The translations under genes were made by a program, and so were the position numbers. A stretch of 64,000 nucleotides of DNA from Azophilus sp026709365 (GTDB taxonomy: Bacteria; Pseudomonadota; Gammaproteobacteria; Pseudomonadales; Azotimanducaceae): positions 806,001 to 870,000 of the forward strand of contig OZ241345.1 of NCBI GenBank assembly GCA_965200175.1. The letters run 5' to 3'. Under the pieces are notes generated by a model. It saw nothing but the letters and a program-made list of their open reading frames with translations, made no database searches and was not told the DNA's origin. Positions 35,250 through 43,427 of the stretch are shown here, in pieces. How positions within the stretch are numbered: the first letter of the stretch is position 1; each line of letters opens with the position of its first letter.

Positions 35250-35278
35250 CGGCGTGTTGGTTTGTCGGCGTGTTGGTT
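35250..35278. promoter_or_regulatory. Two direct repeats in a divergent promoter region
   Basis: CGGCGTGTTGGTT occurs at 35250-35262 and again at 35266-35278 (period 16), in the AT-richer gap upstream of the DUF2384 gene and the decayed nucleotidyltransferase. Plausible operator iterons for the antitoxin-like protein; inference from position. Confidence 0.4.
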
Positions 35279-35385
35279 GGGGCTCGACCGCTGGATTGCC
35301 GAACGTTGAAAGAGTAAATTGTCGGGACCGAAGATGCTGCGTAGTCCGACGAGCCAAAACTCTCCAATATCCTGAGCCGCTGCAT

Positions 35386-35779
35386 ATGCCCCAGTTTCCA
35401 GAACAGCAACGCAAAGCGGCCGAAGCGGCAGCGAGCGCGTTGCTTTCCCACTTTGAACTGCAAGACCTCTCGATGGGGGGCGGCACGGTGCTGCAGACAA
35501 GGTGGGAGCGCAGTGGAAGTGAGGGACGTCTATGATTTGGCCTGCGCCGTGGAACTGGCCCCGGAAGCCCTTAACGACGCCAGGCAGGCTTTGTCGCCGG
35601 AGCAGTGTCATGAGGTTTGCGCTTTGCTAGCCCAATTGCCGAAAGGCTGGTCTGGACAGACCAACAAGCCGTTGATCAAGCCTGTGTTGGATTGGGATGA
35701 GGCGGAGTTGGTGGAGGTTGTCCGCTCAGCGCTAATGAATCCATGCCCTCTGGATCCCGCAACCCGGCCGCGCCCATGA
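35386..35779 (+). pseudogene. Internally deleted nucleotidyltransferase (AbiEii/MNT-like)
   Basis: ATG 35386 opens MPQFPEQQRKAAEAAASALL then HFELQDLSMGGGTVLQTRWE, the start of AbiEii-type nucleotidyltransferases (GGT-x-L-x-x-R-W). The expected H-R-x-S-x-D-x-D-L-F catalytic motif is missing; the frame shifts near 35500-35520 and continues as VRDVYDLACAVELAPEAL and LDWDEAELVEVVRSAL, resembling the C-terminal half of the same family. About 100-150 central codons appear deleted. Confidence 0.5.
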
Positions 35780-36165
35780 GGCGGCGCAGCCCGTCAGTGC
35801 AGCTTGCGGCGCCGAGCTGCTTTGCGGCCAATCCGAAGAATCAGGTTGCGCCGGAGGCGGAGGCGAACGCGGATCGCTTGGTGGATTCCATGCTCGGCCG
35901 CCATTGCGCAGGCCTGCGCTTTAAGGTTAACGGTGGCCTTCTGCGAAAGGCATTGTGCTCGCCTCCAGTCATGGGCGGCGAGGTTGCGGAGGTCATTCGG
36001 TGGCTGTTCGGGTCAATTTGGATTCAAGACCTGCACAAGCTCGCTTGGCGGTGCGGCGTTCCAGTCACCTGCTTGGCGGAACATGCTCGGGCCCTCGGCG
36101 TAACCAATCGCCATGTGATTCTTTGGTTGAATCAGTTTGCGGTGACGCCGCAGCGCCAAGCTTAG
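35776..36165 (+). CDS. Hypothetical protein
   Basis: 129 residues from ATG 35776, which overlaps the stop of the preceding remnant (ATGA). No family recognised. The C-terminal half (LHKLAWRCGVPVTCLAEHAR then NRHVILWLNQFAV) looks like a compact helical, possibly DNA-binding, domain. May itself be part of a decaying toxin-antitoxin cassette. Confidence 0.35.
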   Translation: MRRRSPSVQLAAPSCFAANPKNQVAPEAEANADRLVDSMLGRHCAGLRFKVNGGLLRKALCSPPVMGGEVAEVIRWLFGSIWIQDLHKLAWRCGVPVTCLAEHARALGVTNRHVILWLNQFAVTPQRQA

Positions 36166-36308
36166 GCATTCAGGCGAAAGCCTGTCTGCCCGACAGGTTC
36201 CGGTTTGAGGGCGTTTCCCGGCAAACCATCCGCCTCCCATCGGTTTGACCAATTTTATCGCAACCGTAAAATGGCCATGACCGATTTACGACGATCAAGG
36301 CTCCGGTC

Positions 36309-37517
36309 ATGCAACGCACGTTGCTGAACGAACTCGCTGGCCATTATCGGGAACATCGGCAAATGGCCTTTCTTTCCGGCCCCAGACAGGTGGGAAAGAC
36401 CACTCTGGCGAAGGCGCTGACCGATCTTTTCCCCGGCAGCGAATACCTCAATTGGGACAATCAGGCGCACCGGGCGGTGATCCTGGATGCCCCCCAGGCC
36501 GTGGCGAGCCGATTGGGGCTCGAGCGCCTGTTGCCCAGCCCACCGCTGTGCGCCTTCGCCGAATTGCACAAGTACCGGCATTGGCGGAATTTCCTCAAGG
36601 GCTTTTTCGACCAACACGAAAGCCGGGCCCGCATCCTGGTGACCGGCAGCGCGTCGCTTGCGACCTTCAGTCGGGGCGGGGACAGCTTGATGGGGCGTTA
36701 CTTTCCCTACCGGCTGCATCCGATATCCGTGGGCGAATGCCTGGGCAGCATGGCCGGTGGCCGGCTCTTGGGCGAACCCACGCCGATCGACGATGACCGA
36801 TGGGCGGCGCTGTGGCGCTTCGGCGGCTTCCCCGAACCCTTCCTGAAGGCCAACCAGCGCTTCCACAACCGCTGGCGCGCCCTGCGCACGGAGCAGCTCC
36901 TCCGGGAGGACCTGCGCGACCTGACCCGCATACAGGAACTCGGCCAAGTGGAGATGCTCGCCGCAATGCTCCGCAGCCAAGTGGGGCAACTCACCAGCTA
37001 CAGCTACTTGGCCAGGAACGTCCGGGTGTCGGTCGATACCGCCAGACGCTGGCTCTCGACCTTGGAAGCGCTCTACTTCTGCTTCGCAGTAAAGCCGTGG
37101 CACCGCAACGTGACGCGGGCGCTGCGCAAGGAGCCCAAGTACTACCTATGAGACTGGTCGCAAGTCAGCGACCCCGGCGCCCGGGCTGAGAACCTCGTCG
37201 CCTCGGCGTTGCTGAAGTCCGTGCATTGGTGGACCGAGACCGGACAAGGCAGCTTCGGCCTGCACTTCGTGCGCGACAAGCAGAAGCGCGAAGTTGACTT
37301 CCTCGTGACCCGCGATCAGCAGCCGTGGTTCCTGGTGGAGGTGAAGGCCAGCGAAAAAGCCGGCTTGAGCGATTCGCTCGCCTACTTTCAACGGCAAACG
37401 GGCGCGGCACACGCCTTCCAAGTGGCGATGGACGGCGAGTTCGTGGCCCAGGACTGCTTCGCGCAACGGTCGCCGATCATCGTTCCGGCCCGCACGCTGT
37501 TGGCCCAGCTTGCCTGA
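36309..37517 (+). pseudogene. AAA ATPase with DUF4143, interrupted by an in-frame TGA
   Basis: One reading frame of 403 codons broken only by TGA at 37149-37151. Before the stop: Walker A GPRQVGKTT (about 20-28), ELHKYRHWRNFLKG, TGSASLATFSRGGDSLMGRY, GGFPEPFL, and the run to PKYYL. After it, in the same frame: DWSQVSDPGARAENLVASAL, REVDFLVTRD and EVKAS. Family members read KYYL-W-DWS, so the TGA replaces a Trp codon (TGG to TGA). The Walker B Asp of the usual FDE is Ala here (FAELHKY). Two damaging changes suggest loss of function. Confidence 0.85.
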
Positions 37518-37554
37518 GCGCATCTGAAGCTATGATCAATTTCGAGGCGTGGCC

Positions 37555-37893
37555 ATGAAAATTCATCACGATACGGCACGCGACTACTTGACGATCGACT
37601 TTGCCCAGGAAGTGGAAGCCCGCTCAGTTTACAGCGAAGGCATGATCGTGCGTTACGACAAAGCGGGTCATGTGATCGGGATCGACATCACCGATTCCAT
37701 GAAGCTGTTCGGTGGCTCCGATTGCATGACTTTGCAGGAGGTTTACCGCTTTCTCGGCGTATCCGAATCGACGGTTCGACGCAAAGTGCGGGCAAACAAG
37801 ATCAAGCACACCATGGAAGGCAACCGGTATCGGTTCAGGAAGTCCGATGTCCTCGGCTTGGCGCCTTCCAATCCCCGCGTGGTTCCGCCCTGA
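37555..37893 (+). CDS. DUF2283 domain fused to a helix-turn-helix
   Basis: 112 residues from ATG 37555. The N-terminal half is a DUF2283 module (DYLTIDFAQEVEARSVYSEG, VIGIDITDSM). The C-terminal half is an excisionase/MerR-type winged helix: MTLQEVYRFLGVSESTVRRK then VRANKIKHTMEGNRYRF. DUF2283 proteins are usually stand-alone, so the fusion suggests a small regulator, perhaps of a toxin module. No partner identified next to it. Confidence 0.7.
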   Translation: MKIHHDTARDYLTIDFAQEVEARSVYSEGMIVRYDKAGHVIGIDITDSMKLFGGSDCMTLQEVYRFLGVSESTVRRKVRANKIKHTMEGNRYRFRKSDVLGLAPSNPRVVPP

Positions 37894-37913
37894 TTCAGGA
37901 CGGGGGCGGGACA

Positions 37914-39026
37914 CTAAAACAGGTCGGCAAAAAAGCCGGTGATGGCCATAAATGCCGACAAGTGCCAAGGCAGTTGCACCAATTCCATGATGGTGCCGTC
38001 GGGGTCGTAGAACAGGATGATGCGGCTCGATGAGTCCGGCCCGGAGCAACAGGGGGTGATCTCGGAGACGAACCGCACGTCCTGCGCCCTGAGCAGGGCG
38101 ACGTCCCCTTCGATGTCAGTGGTCGCGAAAGCCATGCGGTGAATGCCCATGTGGTTCACGGGAATGGGATAAGGCGGCCGGGGATCAAAAGGTTCGAGCC
38201 ACTGCGTCAGTTCGATCTGCGAGCCGTCCTCCATATGGGTCATCAATGCCCCCCGGATGCGAAACGGGCGCTCAAAGCCCAACGCCTGGGCGACTGCCGC
38301 GCTGTCGGTGGCAGGCCGTTCAACCGACATCCGGTAGCCGAGCATTTCGTACCAAGCCCGGGAGCGCTCGAAGTCACTGACGTTGATGTGAACCGGCCCG
38401 AGCCCCACGATGTGCGGCGCTGGCGCATCGTTGGGGTCACCCTCGACTTCAGCCAGTTCGTAGAACGTGCCGTCCAGGTCGGTGAAAACCGCGAACCGCC
38501 TGCCGTCACTGCGTTGCACCGGTTCGGACAGGAATCTGACTCCGTTGGCGACCATGTGGGCGTGGGCGCTGTCCAAGTCGGTGGTGTGCATGACCGCCCG
38601 GACCATGCCGAGCCGGTTTAGGGCCTCGTAGGGCGGCGAGTCGTTACGGGGAATGGTGAACTCGATGAGGTCGATCGCGCCGCCGCTGAAACCACCCAGC
38701 CCGATCAACTCGCCATGCAGCAGATATCCGCCCGCCTCGCCGCCTTGGGCACCGTCGTACTCGGTGGGCGTGGCAATGCCCAAGGCTCTGGCCATGGCCT
38801 GGGTGTTGGCATCCGGAAAGCCGGACAGCGTTGCAAAGCCAAGGGCACCGTAGAAGGACCGCGCCGACTCGAAATCGCTCACGTTGATGTTGAAGTGAAC
38901 GCGGGTCTGAACGTTCAGCTTGGGAGAAGCCTCTTGGGTCGCAGCCTGCTCGCTGGCGAGCGCAATCGGCCCGGCGAGGCAGGCCAGCCACAACAGGGCG
39001 CAGCGTTTGCGCAACGCTCCCTTCAT
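37914..39026 (-). CDS. Exported protein with two VOC (glyoxalase/dioxygenase) domains
   Basis: 370 residues from ATG 39026. A Sec signal peptide (KGALRKRCALLWLACLAG, cleavage near ALAS) is followed by two repeated VOC modules: VHFNINVSDFESARSFYGAL and VHINVSDFERSRAWYEMLGY, each ending with an Asp/Glu-rich strand (FTDLDGTFYELAEVEG; LFYDPDGTIMELVQLP). H and E metal-ligand positions look kept. Substrate unknown. The frame continues upstream into an unrelated aldo/keto reductase remnant. Confidence 0.8.
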   Translation of the reverse strand: MKGALRKRCALLWLACLAGPIALASEQAATQEASPKLNVQTRVHFNINVSDFESARSFYGALGFATLSGFPDANTQAMARALGIATPTEYDGAQGGEAGGYLLHGELIGLGGFSGGAIDLIEFTIPRNDSPPYEALNRLGMVRAVMHTTDLDSAHAHMVANGVRFLSEPVQRSDGRRFAVFTDLDGTFYELAEVEGDPNDAPAPHIVGLGPVHINVSDFERSRAWYEMLGYRMSVERPATDSAAVAQALGFERPFRIRGALMTHMEDGSQIELTQWLEPFDPRPPYPIPVNHMGIHRMAFATTDIEGDVALLRAQDVRFVSEITPCCSGPDSSSRIILFYDPDGTIMELVQLPWHLSAFMAITGFFADLF

Positions 39027-39191
39027 CTGCTCAAGCCGTGGCGCGGACTTTGGCGCATCAATTCTGGCATCCGTCGCGCGATGCGACCTGAGGCTCGCGT
39101 CTGCTTGGCTGGCATTGCCAAAGCGCCCGAACCGGCCTGCGCCGAAGCGGAACTTGCGGAAGCTGACGCCGGTGCGGCCGACCATGGGCAT
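39027..39191 (-). pseudogene. N-terminal remnant of an aldo/keto reductase
   Basis: Reverse strand has AGGAGG then ATG 39191 and MPMVGRTGVSFRKFRFGAGR followed by FGRFGNASQADASL...RATDARID. This is the start of an aldo/keto reductase (GRTG-x-x-x-S-x-x-x-x-G-x-G...; A-x-D-A-G-I). It then runs in frame into the signal peptide of the VOC protein. A hybrid protein cannot be excluded, but a decayed gene start is more likely. Confidence 0.5.
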
Positions 39192-39223
39192 TTCCAATTG
39201 ACCTCCTATCCACTGCGCAAAAA

Positions 39224-40531
39224 CTAAAGTTCCCGCAGGAACTGCGCTTCATAGAGCGGCCAGTTGTGAACGATGCCGCTCGCAATCGCCCGCGGGCTTG
39301 CCGTGAGGGTGATGGCGCGGCCTGGTGCGTAGCGTTGGATGTACGAGCTCAAGCTGCGCGCCCGGGAGCGCCCGCCACTCTTCACCTCCACCGGAATGAT
39401 ATCGCCGTCGCGCGTCTGATGCAGGAACTCCACCTCCCCGCGGGCCTCCGCCCAGCCGTAGGTAGGGTAGGCAACCCGCGCCCGCAGCTCGGTCTGCACG
39501 AAGTTCTCGGCCATGAAGCCCTTGTAGGCGTACTTCGGGTCGCGCTGGACAGCGTAGGGCAGGCGCAGCATGCGGCGCAGGATGCCCACGTCGAACAGAA
39601 ACAAGCGGAACTGGCTTTCCTTGGCCAGATGCGGCAACGGCAGGGTCGGGCGACAGTTGATGGGATGGCACTTCCAAGCCAAACGGGCCTTGACCAGCCA
39701 ATCGATGGGACCTTGCAGGTCGAGATAGGCCCGCTTGCGCTCGACAACGCCCTTGAAGCGGAACCGCTTCACGGAACCGTACTGGGTCGTCTGGAGTTGC
39801 CGCGGTATGTTGTGAAACAGGGTCTCGATGTGCGCGGCCTGCTGCGGACCAGCGTACTTGCCAAAGTCCCGTTCGAAGCCCGCGACCAAGTCGGCGTGAA
39901 TGGCATCCACGCGCGCGGCGCGTTCCCGAACGCTGGCGTCGTCGCGGAACCACGCCGCCACGGCCTCCGGCATCCCTCCGACGAAACAGTAGTCAAGGAA
40001 GAGGGACCAGAGGCGCTCGTGGGCTGTCCTGCTGTCGGAACGCGACCGGAACGCGTCTAGCAGCCGCGCTTGGCCGGACGCCATCAGGAACTCCTCGAAA
40101 CATAGCGGAAACAGCTCAAGCTGGCGCACCTTGCCAACGGGAAAGGAGGTGAGGAGCCCGATGTTGGAGCCGGAGGCGCAGACGAACGCCTCCGGCGCAC
40201 GTTCGGCGAAGTATTTCAAGGAGTCCAGCGCGGCTTGGCACTCGCCCACCTCATCCAGGAAGATGAGGTCCCTTGAGAGGTCCACATCGGTGTCGAAGTG
40301 GAGCTCGATGTTGCTCACGATGGTGCTCGGCGTCAGGTCACCGGCGAACAGACGCGCAGCTTCCGGGGCGAGCCGAAAGTCGAGCGCATGGACCCTGCGA
40401 AACTCACGGGGGCCGAACAGGTGTTGAACCAAATGGGTTTTGCCCGTTTGCCTCGCACCGTCGAGAAGCACCGGCTTGCGCGTCGGCGCCCGTTTCCAGG
40501 CGAGCAAGTCGTCATGCAGCAGGCGCTCCAC
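39224..40531 (-). CDS. P-loop ATPase with DUF4143 domain
   Basis: 435 residues, intact. Walker A GARQTGKTHLV (about 25-35), Walker B LIFLDEVGEC (about 88-97), sensor CASGSNIGLL. C-terminal DUF4143 nuclease-like domain with E-V-E-F-L and PVEVKSGG. Members are often found in toxin-antitoxin-rich regions of symbionts and archaea; function not settled. Third representative in this window after the two broken ones at 24138 and 36309; sequence differs enough that they are not recent duplicates. Confidence 0.9.
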   Translation of the reverse strand: MERLLHDDLLAWKRAPTRKPVLLDGARQTGKTHLVQHLFGPREFRRVHALDFRLAPEAARLFAGDLTPSTIVSNIELHFDTDVDLSRDLIFLDEVGECQAALDSLKYFAERAPEAFVCASGSNIGLLTSFPVGKVRQLELFPLCFEEFLMASGQARLLDAFRSRSDSRTAHERLWSLFLDYCFVGGMPEAVAAWFRDDASVRERAARVDAIHADLVAGFERDFGKYAGPQQAAHIETLFHNIPRQLQTTQYGSVKRFRFKGVVERKRAYLDLQGPIDWLVKARLAWKCHPINCRPTLPLPHLAKESQFRLFLFDVGILRRMLRLPYAVQRDPKYAYKGFMAENFVQTELRARVAYPTYGWAEARGEVEFLHQTRDGDIIPVEVKSGGRSRARSLSSYIQRYAPGRAITLTASPRAIASGIVHNWPLYEAQFLREL

Positions 40532-40643
40532 GTTAGCGTCCCGTTGGCCGTTCGGTTCCGGGAGCTTAGCACCTCAGACTTTTATGCGCCAAAAAATGAC
40601 GATTTGCAGTATTTCCATGCGCATAAAAGTGATCAGCGCTGCC

Positions 40644-42701
40644 TCATCGCCCATCCAGCACCAACTGTAGGCGTTCCACCGAGTCGATTGGCAGGGAACA
40701 ACTCAACCCGGAGCAGACGTAGGCAACGGTCTTCAGTGGCGCCAGTGCGGGCAGGTGGGCTGGAATGCACCGGGCTCCGGCGGGGATGGCATACACCCGC
40801 CGCCAAGGCCGGAAGCCGCCGACCAAGGCCTTGCGCCACTGCGCCAAGTCGTCGGGCAGGCCGCGCAGAATGACCAGTTCCGGGGCGTGGTGCTGCGCCT
40901 CCAGGGCCGTGAGCAGGCTGCAGTGGCCAGCTGGGTGCTTCTCCATGCCGCCCCGCGCCCAATCCAGGGTGCGGCTTGCGGCGTCGAGGTAGCCCGCATT
41001 GCCAAAGAGGTTGCCGAGCCCGGCCAGCGCTTGGGCGATGACGCCGTTGCCCGGCGGTTGGGCGTCGTCGAGGCTGGGCTTGGGCCGCGCGATCAGCTGC
41101 TCGTGGCCCTCGCCGGTAAAGAAGAAGCCGCCGTGCTCCTCATCCATGAAGCGCTCGATCACTTGGTCGGCCAACGTTATGGCAAAGGCCGCGTCCTCGT
41201 CGCTCCAGCGGGCCTCCAGCAGCGTGACGAGGGCGTCGATCAGGTTGGCGTAGTCGTCCAAGTAGCCCGGATGCTTGGCCGTGCCCGCCTTCCAAGTGGC
41301 AAACAGCACACCATCGCGCCAGAGCTCGGCACGAATGAAGTCCGCGGCGCGGGTCGCCTCGTCAAGCCACGCGGGCTCATCAAGCGCTGCCGCGGCCTTG
41401 GCCAGGCCCTTGATCGCCATGGCATTCCATCCGGTCAGAATCTTGTCGTCGAGACCCGGCCGCACCCGCTTGGCGCGTTCGTTGAACAGCTTCTCCTTGG
41501 CGCTTGCCAGCAGTTGCGCAGCCTGGTCCGGCTCAAGGGATAGCCGCTCGACCACCGAACGCCAGGCATCCCGGCGGTGCAGGTTCCAGTGGCGCTCGAA
41601 GTTGGCGGGCTTGTCGATGCCGTAGAGGGTGGCTGCCACGAGATACTCGTCCTCACTCAGCAGGCGCTTGATGCGTTCCCGGCGCCACAGGTAGAACTTG
41701 CCCTCCTCGCCTTCCGAGTCCGCGTCCAAGGCCGCGAAGAAGGCGCCGCCCCGATGGCGCATCTCCCGCAGCAGCCAGCCGACGGTCTCCCGCACCGCGC
41801 CCTCGAACAGCGGGTCGGGGCCGATGGTCAGCGTATCGGCGTAGAGGGACAGCAACTGGCCGTTGTCGTAGAGCATCTTCTCGAAGTGCGGAATCATCCA
41901 TGCCCGGTCGGTGGCATAGCGGCAGAAGCCGCCGCCGAGGTGGTCGTAGATGCCGCCTCGGGCCATCTTGGTGAGGGTGGTCATGACCACGTCGAGGGCT
42001 TGCCGCTCCCGCTTGCCCGCGCGCTGGGTGTAGGCCCAGTGGCGCAGCACCCGGTCCAAGGTGGCGGGCATGGGAAACTTCGGCACCTGGCCAAAGCCGC
42101 CTTCCTGATCATCGTAGCGTTCGCGCAACTGTTGCCAGGCGGCGGCGAGAAGCGCCCCATCGCTCAGGGAGGCGCCTTGTGCGGGGGCTTCAAGGTCGAG
42201 CTTCCGCATCAGCTTCAGCAGCTTGCCGTTCTGTTCCGCCAAGGCGTCGCGCTTGTTGCGGAAGATGTCGTCGATGCGCAGCATAAGATCGATGAAGCTT
42301 GGCATCTGGTAGCGCGGCGTCTTGGGGAAGTAGGTGCCGACGAAGAAGGGGGCGAGCGTTTCGGGGTCCAGGAACGCGGTTAGCGGCCAGCCGCCCGGGC
42401 GCTGGGTCAGAACTTGGTGGGCGGTCTGATAGACCTTGTCCAAGTCGGGGCGCTCCTCCCGATCGACCTTGATGTTGACGAACCGCTCGTTCATTACCTG
42501 GGCGGTGTGGGCGTCCTCGAAGGATTCGTGGGCCATGACGTGGCACCAGTGGCACGACGAATAGCCGATCGACAGCAGGATGGGCTTGCCGCTCCCACGC
42601 GCCTCGCCGAGCGCTTGGTCGTCCCAAGGCTGCCAATGCACCGGATTGTCGGCGTGCTGGCGCAGGTAGGGGCTGGTCTCGGCGGCCAAGCGATTGCTCA
42701 T
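40644..42701 (-). CDS. DUF255 thioredoxin-like protein (YyaL/SPATA20 family)
   Basis: 685 residues. N-terminal thioredoxin fold with SSCHWCHVMAHESF (about 49-62) and an adjacent NIKVDREERPDLDKVYQ; C-terminal (alpha/alpha)6 glycosidase-like domain (GGGFCRYATDRAWMIPHFEK, LDDKILTGWNAMAIKGLAKA). Widespread but functionally uncharacterised. ATG 42701 just before a 207-bp divergent gap to rppH. Confidence 0.93.
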   Translation of the reverse strand: MSNRLAAETSPYLRQHADNPVHWQPWDDQALGEARGSGKPILLSIGYSSCHWCHVMAHESFEDAHTAQVMNERFVNIKVDREERPDLDKVYQTAHQVLTQRPGGWPLTAFLDPETLAPFFVGTYFPKTPRYQMPSFIDLMLRIDDIFRNKRDALAEQNGKLLKLMRKLDLEAPAQGASLSDGALLAAAWQQLRERYDDQEGGFGQVPKFPMPATLDRVLRHWAYTQRAGKRERQALDVVMTTLTKMARGGIYDHLGGGFCRYATDRAWMIPHFEKMLYDNGQLLSLYADTLTIGPDPLFEGAVRETVGWLLREMRHRGGAFFAALDADSEGEEGKFYLWRRERIKRLLSEDEYLVAATLYGIDKPANFERHWNLHRRDAWRSVVERLSLEPDQAAQLLASAKEKLFNERAKRVRPGLDDKILTGWNAMAIKGLAKAAAALDEPAWLDEATRAADFIRAELWRDGVLFATWKAGTAKHPGYLDDYANLIDALVTLLEARWSDEDAAFAITLADQVIERFMDEEHGGFFFTGEGHEQLIARPKPSLDDAQPPGNGVIAQALAGLGNLFGNAGYLDAASRTLDWARGGMEKHPAGHCSLLTALEAQHHAPELVILRGLPDDLAQWRKALVGGFRPWRRVYAIPAGARCIPAHLPALAPLKTVAYVCSGLSCSLPIDSVERLQLVLDGR

Positions 42702-42812
42702 CGGCCTACCTTAGCACGGCGCATCGTCCCATTGGCCCGCCGTCGAGCCGCGAAAACCTCCTCGAAATGATCCGCAACGCCAATTCGCGGCGTTAGACGC
42801 CAGCCAAAATCC

Positions 42813-42850
42813 AATGCGAATCCTCAGCCCCCAGGCCGAGGATTCGCATT
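42813..42850. promoter_or_regulatory. Strong 13-bp hairpin upstream of rppH
   Basis: AATGCGAATCCTC and GAGGATTCGCATT are perfect arms around a 12-nt loop, followed by TTCATGATCTTTT on the + strand. It sits between the divergent DUF255 gene and rppH, so it cannot end an upstream + strand gene; it may act in the rppH leader (attenuator) or protect DUF255 antisense RNA. Confidence 0.5.
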
Positions 42851-42908
42851 TCATGATCTTTTGATGTTCAATGGCCTGTCTCTTTGGCAACGAACGGCAG
42901 GGGGTCGC

Positions 42909-43424
42909 GTGTTGGACGCGGACGGCTTCAGGCCGAACGTCGGCATTGTCGTGGCCAACAGCCGCGAGCAAGTTCTATTTGCCCGGCGCGTCGGCGGCTT
43001 TGACGCTTGGCAGTTTCCGCAGGGCGGCATCCAGGAATCGGAGACGCCGAAGGATGCGCTGTATCGGGAACTCGATGAGGAGGTGGGCCTTGATGCGGCC
43101 TGCGTCGAGATCATCGCCGAGACCCGTGGCTGGCTGCGCTACGAACTCCCGCCGCAGCTGCGCCGCCGCGGCTCACATCCCAACTTCGTCGGCCAAAAGC
43201 AGAAATGGTTTTTGCTGCGCATGCTGGCTGATGACAGCCGGGTTGACGTCCATCGTTGCGATGAGCCGGAGTTCGACCATTGGCAGTGGGTCAGCTACTG
43301 GCATCCGATCACCAAGGTGGTCGCCTTCAAGCGCAGCGTCTATCGTCAGGCGCTGGCCGAGCTGGCGCCGGCCCTTGGCGCCTTGTCCTCGGCTGCCGCG
43401 CCATCCGCCAATCGAGCGGATTAG
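42909..43424 (+). CDS. rppH: RNA pyrophosphohydrolase
   Basis: 171 residues from GTG 42909, preceded by AGGGGG and matching the conserved start (V/M-x-D-x-DG-F-RPNVGIV). Removes pyrophosphate from 5'-triphosphate mRNA to start decay. Nudix box GGIQESETPKDALYRELDEE then VGL. The open frame upstream is not conserved. Only 3 bp before ptsP, the usual pairing. Confidence 0.94.
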   Translation: MLDADGFRPNVGIVVANSREQVLFARRVGGFDAWQFPQGGIQESETPKDALYRELDEEVGLDAACVEIIAETRGWLRYELPPQLRRRGSHPNFVGQKQKWFLLRMLADDSRVDVHRCDEPEFDHWQWVSYWHPITKVVAFKRSVYRQALAELAPALGALSSAAAPSANRAD

Positions 43425-43427
43425 CGC

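Noticed and set aside
37149..37151. UGA decoded as Trp
   Set aside because: Many genes here end in TGA (including cyp51, the fusion gene and gcv genes), so a genome-wide reassignment would run through their stops.
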